A stretch of 64,000 nucleotides of DNA, from the NCBI RefSeq assembly GCF_037975245.1, contig NC_092572.1:29557989-29621988 (forward strand), given 5' to 3'. The first letter of the stretch is position 1. Each line of letters opens with the position of its first letter. A model generated the notes under the pieces. The model did not search any database. It was not told the origin of the DNA and worked only from the letters and a program-made list of their open reading frames with translations. This DNA is from Apostichopus japonicus (Eukaryota > Echinodermata > Holothuroidea > Aspidochirotida > Stichopodidae). Position numbers and translations under genes: made by a program. Shown here piece by piece: positions 31,966 through 45,100 of this stretch.

Positions 31966-34900
31966 GCGATGTTTGTCAGATCAGGGTTACAGCGCTAGCT
32001 CCATCCTCAGCGCACTATATATTCATATATCATAGGGGGGTTAACACTTATGTATTTCTTTATCCAGCTCCATCCTGAACGCACATTAAAGCCCACCCAC
32101 ATTATTTAAACCACGCCTATATCTCCAGTCTCAGCACACTCCTTATGTCACTCAAAGGTTTCCCCGCCTTTATATGTTAATTTCACCTCTCGCTAGCAGT
32201 AGCTTCCTACGGCGACAATCGCAAGCAGGAGAAACAGTCAAATACAACGAAGAAATGTGCAAATAACCATCTAATTATTGCAGACGACGAAGTCAAATTC
32301 TTGCTAGACTAATGGGGTATGAGTAACCTTAAATTAGTGTTTAAATGTAAAGGTGAAATAACGGGATCATGTCGATTTTGTCATTTCTGAGATACAGTCA
32401 GTACGCGCAATATTGAAGTATAACCTAACGTTAGGTCTTACGTTGTTAAGCTAGGTTAGGCCAGATCCTTTTCCCTGATGTAGTAAATACGCTGTACTAC
32501 CAGCTATGAGATAGTATAGGCTAGTATTTGTCTAGTAAGTACCTTCACTCCAGGACTAAGTCTAGACCTAAGTAAGTTTATGCCTACACTGTGCGTCTCA
32601 CTCAAAGCAAGACCTTCCCTAGTTCAAGACCGCCTCTAGTGACTACTTCTACCAAATGCGACTAATTGTGGTGTACGGTAATTTCTGAGGGCACACCTAA
32701 TCAAAGCCACACATTTATAGTGAAATTATACATAGGCCTAGACCTCTTTGCGCTTGGGTCAGTACACTTTAGTGTAAGTTAGAGTTAGACCCTGTAGGCC
32801 TAGCTTGCCTTCACTTTTAAAGAGTGTGAAGACTCGCGCAAAAAGAAACGTCTCATGCCGGTAATCTGACCTAGGCTAGTTTTGAATGAGGTGTAACAGA
32901 ATTGTTAGACACCACCATCGATCCTAGAATATACACACACAGCTTGCTACTGTCAGTAATTAGACACTAGTGTACAGTCAATACAGCTGCGGTCAATACC
33001 CACAACACAGTATACAATCAATACAGCAATGGACATCTCAGGTCCAGCTAAAGATAACAAGGTATAATGTTTTATTACTGTACTGTCTGCATTTTTAGCG
33101 ACACAAACAAAACGTCACTCGCAAGCAACAGAAAGTTAACTTTTTCAGATGGCCGCTTGCGGTTTGGGGCGAGTCTTCAATGCCTTTAAAAGACTAGGCC
33201 TAGGCTATGCTAGTGGACTACATGGTTGGGAAATGGCTAATAGTGATTGCCAACACTGAAAGAAGAGATTACTTAAAATTGCAAGTAATGCATTTATGGT
33301 GGTGGCCTAGACTAACCTCTGACTCTGAGTGCAAAACTTACCCAGGCTATGCTATAACCAGTTAAGCTATTTTAGTAAATTTAGGTTATATGTATTGATA
33401 ATGTGAAATTTAATTAGAAAGATGATAATTTTGTACTATTCATTTATAAAAACCAAGAAACTTGTGCATGGTTAATCTCAATCTGGACTATACTTCAATG
33501 TTTATTGGTCAGAAATCAGTGCCTGGGGGAGATGAGGGGGGGGGGGAATGGGGAGACTTGTGTGTCAAATTTAAACAAGTTTTGGCTGAAATGTCAGTTA
33601 ATTAGGCTAGGCCTTCCCATGCAGTGATATAGGTTTAGCTTAGGCCTAGTCACATATCAGATTAATCCACATGAGAAATGTAAAAATAAAACACCACATA
33701 ACTTGGTCACAGCTTTGCACTCCTAATGTTATAAGCCTCATACTATAACACAGACATGAGTTTTATAAATTTCATGTTGTTCTTATTCCAAAAATATACT
33801 ACCCAGAGGGAGGTTTTGAAGCACTGTCAGTGAGGCAGATTATATTTCCATATTAGGCACAGCAGATCATGAGATTGGTGTAAATCTCAATGAACTGAAC
33901 TGCCCATAACAAGGATTCCTTATGGCATTGAAAATCTGAACATTAAAAAGGGACACCCTTACAGTAAGGTGTATTATGTTTCTATATAAAGCACATCAGA
34001 TCATGAAATTGGTGTAAATCTCAATAAACTGAACAGCCCATAACAGGATTCCTTATGGCATTGATTTTCTGAATATCAAAAATGGACACATACAGGTATA
34101 CAAGTTTCATTGGAGAGAATGTTTATATAGATACAAACTGATAAGATATACACATGGTTCAAAACTCAAATAAAGACCATTAATGGAATTGATTTTGTTT
34201 TAATTTGAAAATATTTTCTAACAAATGTGACTGGCTTCTGTTAGGTGCAGAAATATATAACTCTTTCTGTTATTATGTGTCATTTTGTGTGGCAGAACTG
34301 GAAGATTTTTCCCAAGAGGAGCTAACAGCCATGACAGAGTACAAGAAACACACAACCTTGAGCCTTCCGATACCGTACTTGCAAACTCCATGGAAAATCT
34401 GTTGGCTGCAGTTTACTTAGCCCTATGATAGTAAGTGTTGTTCAATGTAAAATGCAATTGAATACTGCTGAGTATTACTATTAAGTAAAATATCTCTATA
34501 CATAAGTTGAGCAACTAAAACAGTTTGTGGTACAACAAAGACATGCTTCATATTGCTTTATATTAAACTACAACTCATACCAAAAATGAGTTGCATGGGT
34601 GATTGATACCATGTATAAGTTATGCATGTAGAGGTCAATTGAGGTCACTGCGATCATTGCAATAACCCATATCTCATACGTCCATACACTTCCTCCTATT
34701 AAAGTGTTAAAGATATTGATTTATCTTTGCAAAAGATTGGTCACTTACTGTACTCTCTGCCAATTGTGGAAGCATAACTTGAAGTCAACATATAACTGTA
34801 CACAATTCTAAGCATTCCTACAATCTGTATTGTACAGTAGATGGCAAGTCTCTGACTTCTAGTTTTAATTCTCTATGGTATAAACAAATAGTGTGACCTT

Positions 34901-36480
34901 GGCCTTCAGTAAGGGTCAGTTCTTTTTAAAATTGTTGTCATAGAGCAGTGAGATACCTTGGCTATCTCAGAAATGGGGGGTGGGGGGTTGGGAGAAGATG
35001 TAAACTTTCAGTGAATGTTATTTTACTGTATCAAATTTAAGCAATTTCACAAATCTTTTGTTGCAGATGAACTTGGCATTTTCTCTTTTACCTCTGTTGT
35101 TTTGGGGAATTTCAACATCGAAAGATGCACGGGTGCATCCTTGCAATCATTCATAGATTTAAAACAAGTAAGTTTCATTTATTAGATTTATGATTAATCT
35201 ACATAGAATTGCTGATAGCCCACTGATTAATGGTAAAGTGGAACCAGTTTAGATCTGTAAGGAAATTGAACAATTTATTTACTGAGATGTCAGCCAGAAA
35301 CAACAGGACTTTGCAAAGCATGGAAACAAATTGTCTAAAACGAAGAGAAAATTGCTTTGACAGAGAACTTTCAGTGCTCCTACCTTTATCTACCGTAAAA
35401 TGACAACAAAAACAATGTTGAACCAATATCCCACCCTTTGGTTGGACTGTAGGCTAAGTGCTTCAAATAACACTATTGACTCATTTTGCTCCAAGCGACT
35501 ATCGTGTAATGCACATTTACACTTTTGACTTTCGCCTATTATGCAATTGGTATGTCAAGTTGACGAACACAGGCTGTGTGTACTAACATCTCCATTTTCT
35601 TGTTTGTCGAAAAGATCAGAGGAAACGACCGTGAAGAATCGTGATCATTAATTAAACTTCTTTCCATTCAAGTTCGTTAAAAGTTAAAACACCATTTAAT
35701 ACTTTAATTGTTTCATTCCTTCCCTAGATTTGTACAAACTGGATGAGGTGAAAAATGAGAAATTGAGACACGCTACCAAGTAATACAGCTTTGCAGTAGT
35801 AGAAAGATGTCTTTGGCTTGGATGATGCACATCAAGAATGTGATTGTGGCTGTTTATGAGAATCAATATGATTTTTTGCATTTCAATTCATCTCTCTGTC
35901 CACAATTGATAAGACCTGCTTTTACAACTGCAATGAAACTTGCATGGAGATGACCTGTGATGAAGAGACACGTGTAAGTGCTCAGGAATTTTATGTCAAA
36001 GGTCATTTAGGGGTCGGTATAGTTAATCCTTTGGAAGCGCTTCTTCCCGAGTCCACAGACGGACGTGTGGATGTATGCAAAACCAACGTGATCATAATTT
36101 TGGTCATTCGAGGTCGGAGTTTCAGAAATTTCATTTTCAAGGACACTTCGGTCTATTCTTTAACTATTTAACTGTTAGTTCAAAATCTTTTCAAATTAAT
36201 CTTTCTTGTGATTATAATAAGCTAAAATTACCACTTTCTATTGGAGTTAAAATAATTTGCACAAGTATGTGAGGTCCAAGGAGGAGCTTGTGACTAAAAC
36301 ATTAATGGTATCGTTGGAAGCCTAAATATTGTCTTGCAGAGCCTTGCTTGATGTTCGGTTTGCCATTGCAAAGTGGTAAACTATAATGGTAATTAAATAT
36401 AAAAAATAAAGTTGGTAATATGTCATCCTTATCAACAACAATGTGAACATAGGTCTTCTAAGACCTCCCCATCTAGTTTG
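31966..36480. other. No gene recognised; some splice-like signals
   Basis: AT-rich DNA with frequent TAGGCCTA words. A short ATG frame at 33029-33061 abuts a GTATAA donor; a segment after GTGTGGCAG at about 34298 ends in GTAAGTG near 34432; and a segment at about 35067-35166 lies between TTGTTGCAG and GTAAGTT. The phases do not join into one open frame, so a non-coding transcript or decayed gene is as likely as a real one. Confidence 0.35.
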
Positions 36481-36481
36481 A

Positions 36482-36710
36482 AGGTAGTCAGTATAGGCCC
36501 CAAACTATAGCACGTTATAATTGCCTGAAGTTTCAAAAAGTACTTTCCTGGAGGTCTTTACTCTCCAATTGTTCTCAGACATTTTTTAGGAACACACAAG
36601 ATGACTGAATGTCCCAGTGAGGAAAATTTCCTCAAAAACAGTTTAAGAATTGTGACCAGAGGTGACCATATTTGAATATCTAGCATATTTGGGGCTAATA
36701 CAGCATACCT
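36482..36710. mobile_element. MITE of the TTAA type (copy 2)
   Basis: Diverged copy of the element at 11779-12021, starting AGGTAGTCAGTATAGG and ending CTAATACAGCATACCT, with TTAA on the right (36711-36714) and a decayed TTGA on the left. It shares internal phrases such as GATGACTGAATGTCC. Confidence 0.72.
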
Positions 36711-36784
36711 TTAAAGAAAAGGAGCTACTGACACAGGGCTGAAGTTGTCATGACAAAGGTTATTGGGAGAGAGGCTCTGATCAA

Positions 36785-38055
36785 GATTTGGTTTCGATGA
36801 ATATCGTAACCTATGCATTCATGATGGCGTATGTGTGGGTGTGTGTGCGCGTGTGCGTTTGTGACGCTGTTATGTCGTACACTTATAGTATCGTGAACCC
36901 TCATGTATATTTAACATATGCAGATGTATGTAAATACTCTGTTAACTTATCCCTTATATGATTTCCAGGAATTCAACTTATATGTAGTGTGATTGGCTGC
37001 TGCTGTCATGTGACTTAAACGTTAACTTATGATTGGAGGAAAGTATCATGTCTTTTGCCTCGTGTATGACAGTTTTGTAAGCCACTTCAGTCTCACTGTA
37101 TACCTCTACTGTGTAAGGTCTCCGTGTGTGAAGGCACGTAAAAATATACCAGAAATAACACTAATTATATAGGTTTCACCATATTTAATCTGATCAATCC
37201 GGCGAATAAATACTACAAATCATTATATCTCTCTGTTGGACTGGTTGTTCACGTTACTCGTGTCGTCCCTGCCACGCGACCATCGAAATCTGCCTTACCG
37301 TACTGGGACGGACGCGACAGACGCCCAGCTTGTAAACACGATATCTCAAGAAGGGAATGTTGGACCAATTCATATTTAGTGTGTAGACGTACTACATTGA
37401 GTACAGGAAGCCTAATGTTTTAGGTGTAGGTCAAAGGTCATTTTGGGACAACAGGTCAAAATGTGACAACCTTGTAAACATGCTATTGGAAGAAAGGAAA
37501 GATCTCATATTTGGTTTGAAAATGTACCATATTACAGTTAAGGAGCCTATTATTGCTTTTGGTGGAGGTCAAAGGTCATTTGAAGTCAGCAAATGCCAAA
37601 TATTTACTTCACTCCCCTCTTACATGTCTCTCCACACTAAGACATCTGCCTCGTAAGGGAAGCTTGGACAGATCGCATATTTGGTATGTAATTGTACCAC
37701 ATTGAGTACAAGAAGGCTTATTGTTGTGGGCGGAGGTCAATGGTCATTAGAGTTCACCAGGGGTCAGATTGTGAAACCATGTTTTACACAATATTTCAAC
37801 AAGTACTGATGTCATATTTAGTATTTTGATGTATCTATCACATTAAGTACAAGAAGCTTGTTGTTGAGGTCAATGGTCAATGCAGGGCAGCCTGTGTCAT
37901 TGTGAATTTATCTTTTTGTCACATCGCACTGCTTTTCACTGCATTACTAATATCAAGTATGTTGTACACCATCACTATACATTACGTCAGATTCATGCAG
38001 AAAATAGGTGAATGTTACATCATCGAAACCACTATGCACTTTTGCATTCTGGTTA
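36785..38055 (+). repeat. Dispersed repeat, copy A, split by a solo LTR
   Basis: It opens with TATGCATTCATGATGGCGTA and a TG-rich stretch, is interrupted by the LTR at 36868-37319, and resumes with CAGCTTGTAAACACGATATC, AGTACAAGAAGCC and GAGGTCAATGGTCA phrases. The same text in the same order recurs at 61.62-62.35 kb, and its 3' end recurs at 53.34-53.58 kb. It is rich in AGGTCA words. No coding content is seen. Confidence 0.8.
36868..37319. mobile_element. Solo LTR, 452 bp, with GACGC target duplication
   Basis: It begins TGTTATGTCGTACAC, ends GGACGCGACA, and is flanked on both sides by GACGC (36863-36867 and 37320-37324), a perfect 5-bp duplication. It contains an AATAAA near 37204. No gag-pol interior is present, which fits recombination between two LTRs of a full element. 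Family (Gypsy or BEL-like) cannot be assigned from the LTR alone. Confidence 0.85.
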
Positions 38056-38484
38056 AGAGACAGGTATAGGGTCCATTTCTTGTTTTGTAGTGAAACTGTT
38101 CAAGTCATTTTCAAGTTGTATCCTTGTGCAAAAGTGCAGATCAGGTCTTGGTATCCCTGTTACATTTCACAGTCGATGTCGAGCAATCAGTGCTTCAGCA
38201 TGCGGCGATGGTTATGTTGAAAATATGTCCTCAAAATTTTGATTTCAGTATTGCATTTCTTATAGAAATTCATTGTATAAATATTTGAGGTATTAATTAA
38301 ACTATATTGCAAAAGTTCACTTAGTACTCAAAATTCAAAAGTAATGGAGGTGCAAATAAAGGAAGCTATCAGTAGCATTAAATATGTTGTTTTATAATTT
38401 ATGTTTTGCTTTTTCAAAATTTGAATGCAGTGCAACTAAAATGGAGAAAAGGGGGCATACCCAATAGTATCATAGTGGTGATTT

Positions 38485-38880
38485 AACCAGGAATGAGGTG
38501 GAAAATTCTTTAATATTAACCAGGATAATGGTGACATCAACCAGAAAATGTTGTTTAATTTAACCAGAAAGAGGTGGAACATTCTGTGGTATTAACCAGG
38601 ATAGTGTTAGCATCAACCAGGTAAAGTGTGGTAAATTTGACCAGGAAAGAGGTGGAACTTTTATGATATTAACCAGGACAGTATTAGCACCAACCAGGAA
38701 ATGTTGGTTGATTTAACCAGGAAAGAGGTGGAATACGTTTGATATTAACCAGGATAGTAGTCCCATCAACCAGAAAATGTGGGTTATTCAACCAGGAATG
38801 AGGTGAATACCCATTGATATTAACCAGGATAGTGTAAAAATCTCACCAGGAAATTTAACCAGATTTTCTACTAGGAGGAA
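38485..38880. repeat. Minisatellite of ~76 bp, five copies
   Basis: ACCAGGAAxGAGGTGGAA recurs at about 38485, 38563, 38640, 38715 and 38790, with ATTAACCAGGATAGTG and CATCAACCAG in each unit. It is followed by a palindrome near 38936-38962 (AATTTCACCAG / CTGGTGAAATT). Confidence 0.88.
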
Positions 38881-39139
38881 ACTTGGTGAAAACAACCAGG
38901 ATATGGAGGGTGACGTATAAACGCAATTAAAATTTCACCAGTTCCTGGTGAAATTTCACCAGGTTGTTTTTTAGAGTGTATAGATAGTTGAGAGTGATGA
39001 AGGCTACAACTTTTAATTAGTACTGGTCCGATGTCGGTGTTAAGATTTTTAAGAGGAAGGTAAAATAAAGGGACATTTTACATGCCGTTCTTATATTTTA
39101 ACTAAATTCTTATTGTTCTTACTGTCTTCAATGATTATG

Positions 39140-40015
39140 CAATTAAGGGTAAAAACAATCTTAAATTTGGTCGAAGTAATCGCGATATACTGAGCTGCCC
39201 TGAGGTGGAGCTGGGTTTTAACCCCGAAAAACACCCTAAATGTGCATCAATGCAGCTGAAATAAATACATGATGTATTTAATAGACTCGAAAATAAATAT
39301 GTAGTCCATTTAGGGTCATACATTATCGACATTAATTGTTCAAAAAGGTTAAATTTGTTCAATAGTCACATTTTTTTATGATTCCACACTAAAATGCCGT
39401 ATTGAGCTGCATGCCCTGAGGTGGAGCTGGGGTTTAACCCCGAAAAACACCCTAAATATGCATCAATGAAGCTGAAATAAATACATGGTGTATTTTATAG
39501 ACTCGACAATAAATATGTAGTTCATTTAGGGTCATACATTATCGACATTAATTGTTCAAAAAGCTTAAAGTTGGTCAAATGTCGCATTTTTTTTATGATT
39601 CCACACTAAAATGCCGTATTGAGCTGCATGCCCTGAGGTGGAGCTGGGTTTTCGAAAAACACCCTAAATATGTATCAATGCAGCTGAAATAAATACATGA
39701 TGTATTTTATAAACTCGACAATAAATATGTAGTCCATTTAGGGTCATACATTATCTCAATAATTGTTTAAAAAAAAGCTTAAAGTTGGTCAAATGTCGCA
39801 TTTTTTATGATTCCACACTAAAATGCCGTATTGAGCTGCATGCCCTGAGGTGGAGCTGGGTTTTAACCCCGAAAAACACCCTAAATATGTATCAATGCAG
39901 CTGAAATCAATACATGATGTATTTAATAGACTCGACAATAAATATGTAGTCCATTTATGGTCATACATTATCTCAATAATTGTTAAAAAATGCTTAAAGT
40001 TGGTCAAATGTCATT
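39140..40015. repeat. Tandem repeat of ~217 bp, four copies
   Basis: GAGGTGGAGCTGGG starts units at 39202, 39418, 39635 and 39847, each followed by CCCCGAAAAACACCCTAAAT and ATAAATATGTAGTCCATTTA. Units are highly similar, with a few small deletions. The frames repeated on both strands are not coding. Confidence 0.93.
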
Positions 40016-42162
40016 GCAACCCTTTTTATTTTACAAAACTCAGGTCACAGTGAGACACCGTAGCACAGTTTCAAAACGGGGCGCGGCTTAACACAATGGC
40101 TTCACATAATTTAATATCATTAAATGCACTGAGCTGGAGCTGTGCAAAGCTGTAACCCCTGATGGTCAGTCACGCGATCAGTTTTCGTATGCAGCATTGT
40201 TCAGTTTAATAATCTGCTTCCGTATTGCTACTCTCACAACTCATTTCATTCTTAACACAAACGGACTAATTTCCACATATTCGGGTTACATCAAGATACT
40301 CTTCATCGCTATTTTCAGTTCAGCTATTTTCAGCTAAGTTCAGGTCTCTTTTCAGCTGACGTAGAACTAGAAGGATTCAATCAAGGATCATTGGTTCACA
40401 CAACTACATCATCAAGTGAACTATATTGACTTTCAATGTAAGTGTTACACTTCTGTATGTATTAGTATTACATATATGGTTATAGTCGTATACATGATAT
40501 TGATATACATGATAGTATACTGTAGTGTAGGTACCAGTCCTTACCGTATCAACCGTGGCGTTAGTCCACCAGGAAGTGTACTGTTAGCGCAGGTTTACAA
40601 TTTCCTGATCATTCTATGTAGTGTTCAAATGATTGTGCTAAAACAGAAAATAACGATTAATTTTTCCATAATCGGGCCGATTCCGATGACTTGATAAAGA
40701 GAAAATATCCCGTTTATACAAAATCGGCAATAAAGTATGTGATACTGATACCAGTGATAGTGATAGAGACAATTATTGTTGTGCTTTTCCTCTCTGTCCC
40801 CTTTCTTTCATTGCACTTAATGTAAAAAGGGGCTCTTATGTATCCTTTTTGTATGTACCAAATCACGTCTGGGGTTTCGCGGAAAGAAATAACAAGATTT
40901 TTTTACAAATTTCCAAAATACGAAAAAAATGGCATCCTACCGAGTAACCACTTTGACGTGTATGCCACCTGTCATATGCGCTCAAATGCGCTAAGAATAG
41001 TTGCTCAAAATATCCATCTCAAAAAGTGTCTCAGACAAACCATCCATCTTCTATCTCTACCAAAGTGTAAATATTAAGTACATATTTCTTACATTCCCAC
41101 ACTATTTTGTACTTATTTTCAGTATTATTCCGTTTATGAACAAATATAAATGTTACGACCTTAGTTAAACATCCTTATTCGTTACATATTTAACTCCATT
41201 CAAGTTCAATTAGAAAATGTAAGCTTAGGCCAATCAAACTGAACAGCAAAGTGTACCATCGTAACTTCTTTAATATTACTGTAGAATGTTACCCGATTGA
41301 TGTAAAGAACCCATAACAACAAAAAACTACTCCAATATTGTTTTTTCACATGAAAACTTTGCATTTACTTTTGCAAAATTGATTTGAGCAAAATTGTAGA
41401 CCGTATTCCGAGATCCGTTTACAATGTAACAACGTAGTGTTAGGCCTAATGCGACGGCTATGGATTCGAGGCACATCGGCGTTTCTGCCGAAATTAAATT
41501 AATTCTGAGGGATTGCGGCAAACATGGAAAGTTTGAAAAAATGGCGATGTCGCACGCACTAGCGTATTTTTCTCCGTTTTGCGTAGCTGTGCCGCCCAGC
41601 GTCCCGCTGGGGAATTAATTTTTTTTTACAATCATTATTTGTCGAACTTACCATTAAATGTGATATTTTTGGTTTTAAAATCATAAGAACACATTTACCC
41701 AACTTCAAATAAAAGTATCTTTGCAAACTGCCTCGAAATCGTTGGCAAATTCATAAATGCAAATTTAACCCTTACTGTGAACAACAATGTTAAGTTGTAT
41801 GTACTTGCATACAGCGATATGAGTTTTGGTTACAACTTCCGGGTTGCCATTTTCTTTTCGTTCGATCGGCGGCAGTCAAAGACTTAATCCCACCCCCAAC
41901 ATACATACGTCATTTGACAGAGAATAGAATTGTCTTTCAAAAGTGGGATCGTCTAAGATAGGGTCCTATGTATTATACATTTTTTTAAGATTTTAAACTT
42001 TCATTTGTTGTTTACAGGTAGGTAATAATAAGAATTTTACTACATGTATATGACATTTTATAGCTGTTATTTGCTTTATATGATTTTTTCATTTTTGAAT
42101 AATTTTCTTTCTTAAAACAACACTGAGCTGCCGGCCCCTACATTTAGTAAAAATGTCAGTTT
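40016..42162. other. No gene recognised
   Basis: AT-rich sequence. The longest frames (40416-40694, 40838-41077, 41327-41521 minus) have no domain and no clear splice flanks. A GTTACAACTTCCGGG and GATCGGCGGCAG stretch near 41835-41875 resembles short GC-rich promoter DNA, but nothing else supports a transcript. Confidence 0.4.
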
Positions 42163-45100
42163 TTGGTTCCTTGCTTTAGCAAAAGGAACCTATGCAGTCA
42201 GGTTGGCGTGTGTATGTATGTATGTGTGTATGTGTGTGTGTGTGTGTGTGTCTGTGACACTTGCTTGGGTACGCTCTATCTCAATAAGGGAATGTTGGAT
42301 TGAGGCCAAACTTGGACTATAGATCCGCCATATGGAGAAGGTGTGCCCTATCGTTTTTGGTGCCCACAAAGGTCACCAAAGGTCAGTTATGGTCCAAAAA
42401 CCGAAAATATTAAAACTGCAATAACTCCCAGTGCCAATGTGCGACAAGATTGATATTTTGGGACAAGTTGTGAACTGGTTAGGGGAGCATTTTCAAACAT
42501 AACGGTCATGTGATCCGAGGTCACCAAAGGTCAATTAATGATAAAAAACTAGTACTTTTGCAATAACTTGAGAACAAAATGTCTGTTAGGGTTGGGAGTT
42601 GCCTCAATGTAATCCAATTGTCGACCCGCATCTGGGTGACCCTTGACCTCAATTTGACCTCTGGTGACCTTTTCGTGTTTTGGGGATTTTTACAGTTTCG
42701 ATGCTATTTTCAGATGTCAAAGGTACCTTCTGATCATAAATGTCAATAGGTTGACCCCGTGTGACCTTTATGTGCGAAGTTATATGGGGTCATAGTTTTT
42801 CGGTCGGAGTTAGGATGGTTGTACAGACTTTTCGTTTTGTGTTTTGGAATCAGGAGATTAAACTACATCTGAAACCAAGGTCAAAAGGTCAAAGGTCACA
42901 TTAGAAAAAATGTGCTTATTTTGGGAGGAAACGAGCAAAAAAGAAAATGTTTGGTTTTGATGCTAGATTTGGATATCAAAGGTACCTTCCGATCAAAAAT
43001 GTCAATTGGTTGACACCCGTGTGACCTTCGTGTGCGAAGTTATACGAGGTCAAAGTTAATTTTCACACATTTAATGCAACAACTCCCAGTTCCAAGGTGT
43101 GACATGGTTGATATTTTTGGACAAGTTGCAAATGGTATAGGGGAATATTTTCAAACTTAACGGTCATGTGATCCGAGGTCACCAAAGGTCAATTAATGTC
43201 AAAAAACTAGTATTTTGGGGGTAGAAAATGGGCAAAGAAAAAAATGTTTGAATTTTTATAGTTTGATGCTCTAATTTAGGTCTCATCAATCAAAAATGTC
43301 AATAAGTTGACACAAGGTGACCTTTGTATGTTAAGTTATATGAGGTCAAAGTTAATTTTCAGACATTTAGTGTAATAACTCCCAGTGCCAAGGTGTCACA
43401 CAGTTGATATTTTGAGACAAGTTGCAAATGGTATAGGGGAATATTTTCAAACCTAACGGTCATGTGATCCGAGGTCACCAAAGGTCAATTAATGATAAAA
43501 AAGTAGTATTTTTTGCGATAACTTGAGAACAAATTGTCCGTTAGGGTTGGGAGTTGCTTCAATGTAATCCAATTGTCAACCCGCATCTGGGTGACCCTTG
43601 ACCTCAATTTGACCTCTGGTGACCTTTTCGTGTTTTGGGGATTTTTACAGTTTCGATGCTATTTTCAGATGTCAAAGGTACCTTCTGATCATAAATGTCA
43701 ATAGGTTGACCCCGTGTGACCTTTATGTGCGAAGTTATATGGGGTCATAGTTTTTCGGTCGGAGTTAGGATGGTTGTACAGACTTTTCGTTTTGTGTTTT
43801 GGAATCAGGAGATTAAACTACATCTGAAACCAAGGTCAAAAGGTCAAAGGTCACATTAGAAAAAATGTGCTTATTTTGGGAGGAAACGAGCAAAAAAGAA
43901 AATGTTTGGTTTTGATGCTAGATTTGGATATCAAAGGTACCTTCCGATCAAAAATGTCAATTGGTTGACACCCGTGTGACCTTCGTGTGCGAAGTTATAC
44001 GAGGTCAAAGTTAATTTTCACACATTTAATGCAACAACTCCCAGTTCCAAGGTGTGACATGGTTGATATTTTTGGACAAGTTGCAAATGGTATAGGGGAA
44101 TATTTTCAAACTTAACGGTCATGTGATCCGAGGTCACCAAAGGTCAATTAATGTCAAAAAACTAGTATTTTGGGGGTAGAAAATGGGCAAAGAAAAAAAT
44201 GTTTGAATTTTTATAGTTTGATGCTCTAATTTAGGTCTCATCAATCAAAAATGTCAATAAGTTGACCCAAGGTGACCTTTGTATGTTAAGTTATATGAGG
44301 TCAAAGTTAATTTTCAGACATTTAGTGTAATAACTCCCAGTGCCAAGGTGTCACACAGTTGATATTTTGAGACAAGTTGCAAATGGTATAGGGGAATATT
44401 TTCAAACCTAACGGTCATGTGATCCGAGGTCACCAAAGGTCAATTAATGATAAAAAAGTAGTATTTTTTGCGATAACTTGAGAACAAATTGTCCGTTAGG
44501 GTTGGGAGTTGCTTCAATGTAATCCAATTGTCAACCCGCATCTGGGTGACCCTTGACCTCAATTTGACCTCTGGTGACCTTTTTAGTGTTTTGTGGATTT
44601 TTACAGTTTTGATGCTATTTTCAGATGTTAAAGGTAACTTCTGATCATAAATGTCAATTGGTTGACCCCCGTGTGACCTTCGTGTGCGAAGTTATATGAG
44701 GTCAAAGTTAATTTTCAGACATTTAATGCAATAACTCCCAGTGCCAAGGTGTGACAAGGTTGATATTTTTGGAGTAGTTGCAAATGGTATAGGGGAATAT
44801 TTTCAAACTTAACGGTCATGTGATACAAGGTCACCAAAGGTCAATTAATGATAAAAAACTAGTATTTTTGCAATAACTTGAGAACAAATTGTCCGTTAGA
44901 GTTGGGAGTTGCTTCAATGAAATCCAATTGTCGACCCGCATCTGGGTGACCCTTGACCTCAGTTTGACCTCTGGTGACCTTTTCGTGTTTTGTGGATTTT
45001 TTACAGTTTCGATGCTATTTTCAGATGTTAAAGGTACCTTCTGATCATAAATGTCAATTGGTTGACCCCTGTGTGACCTTCGTGTGCGAAGTTATATGAG

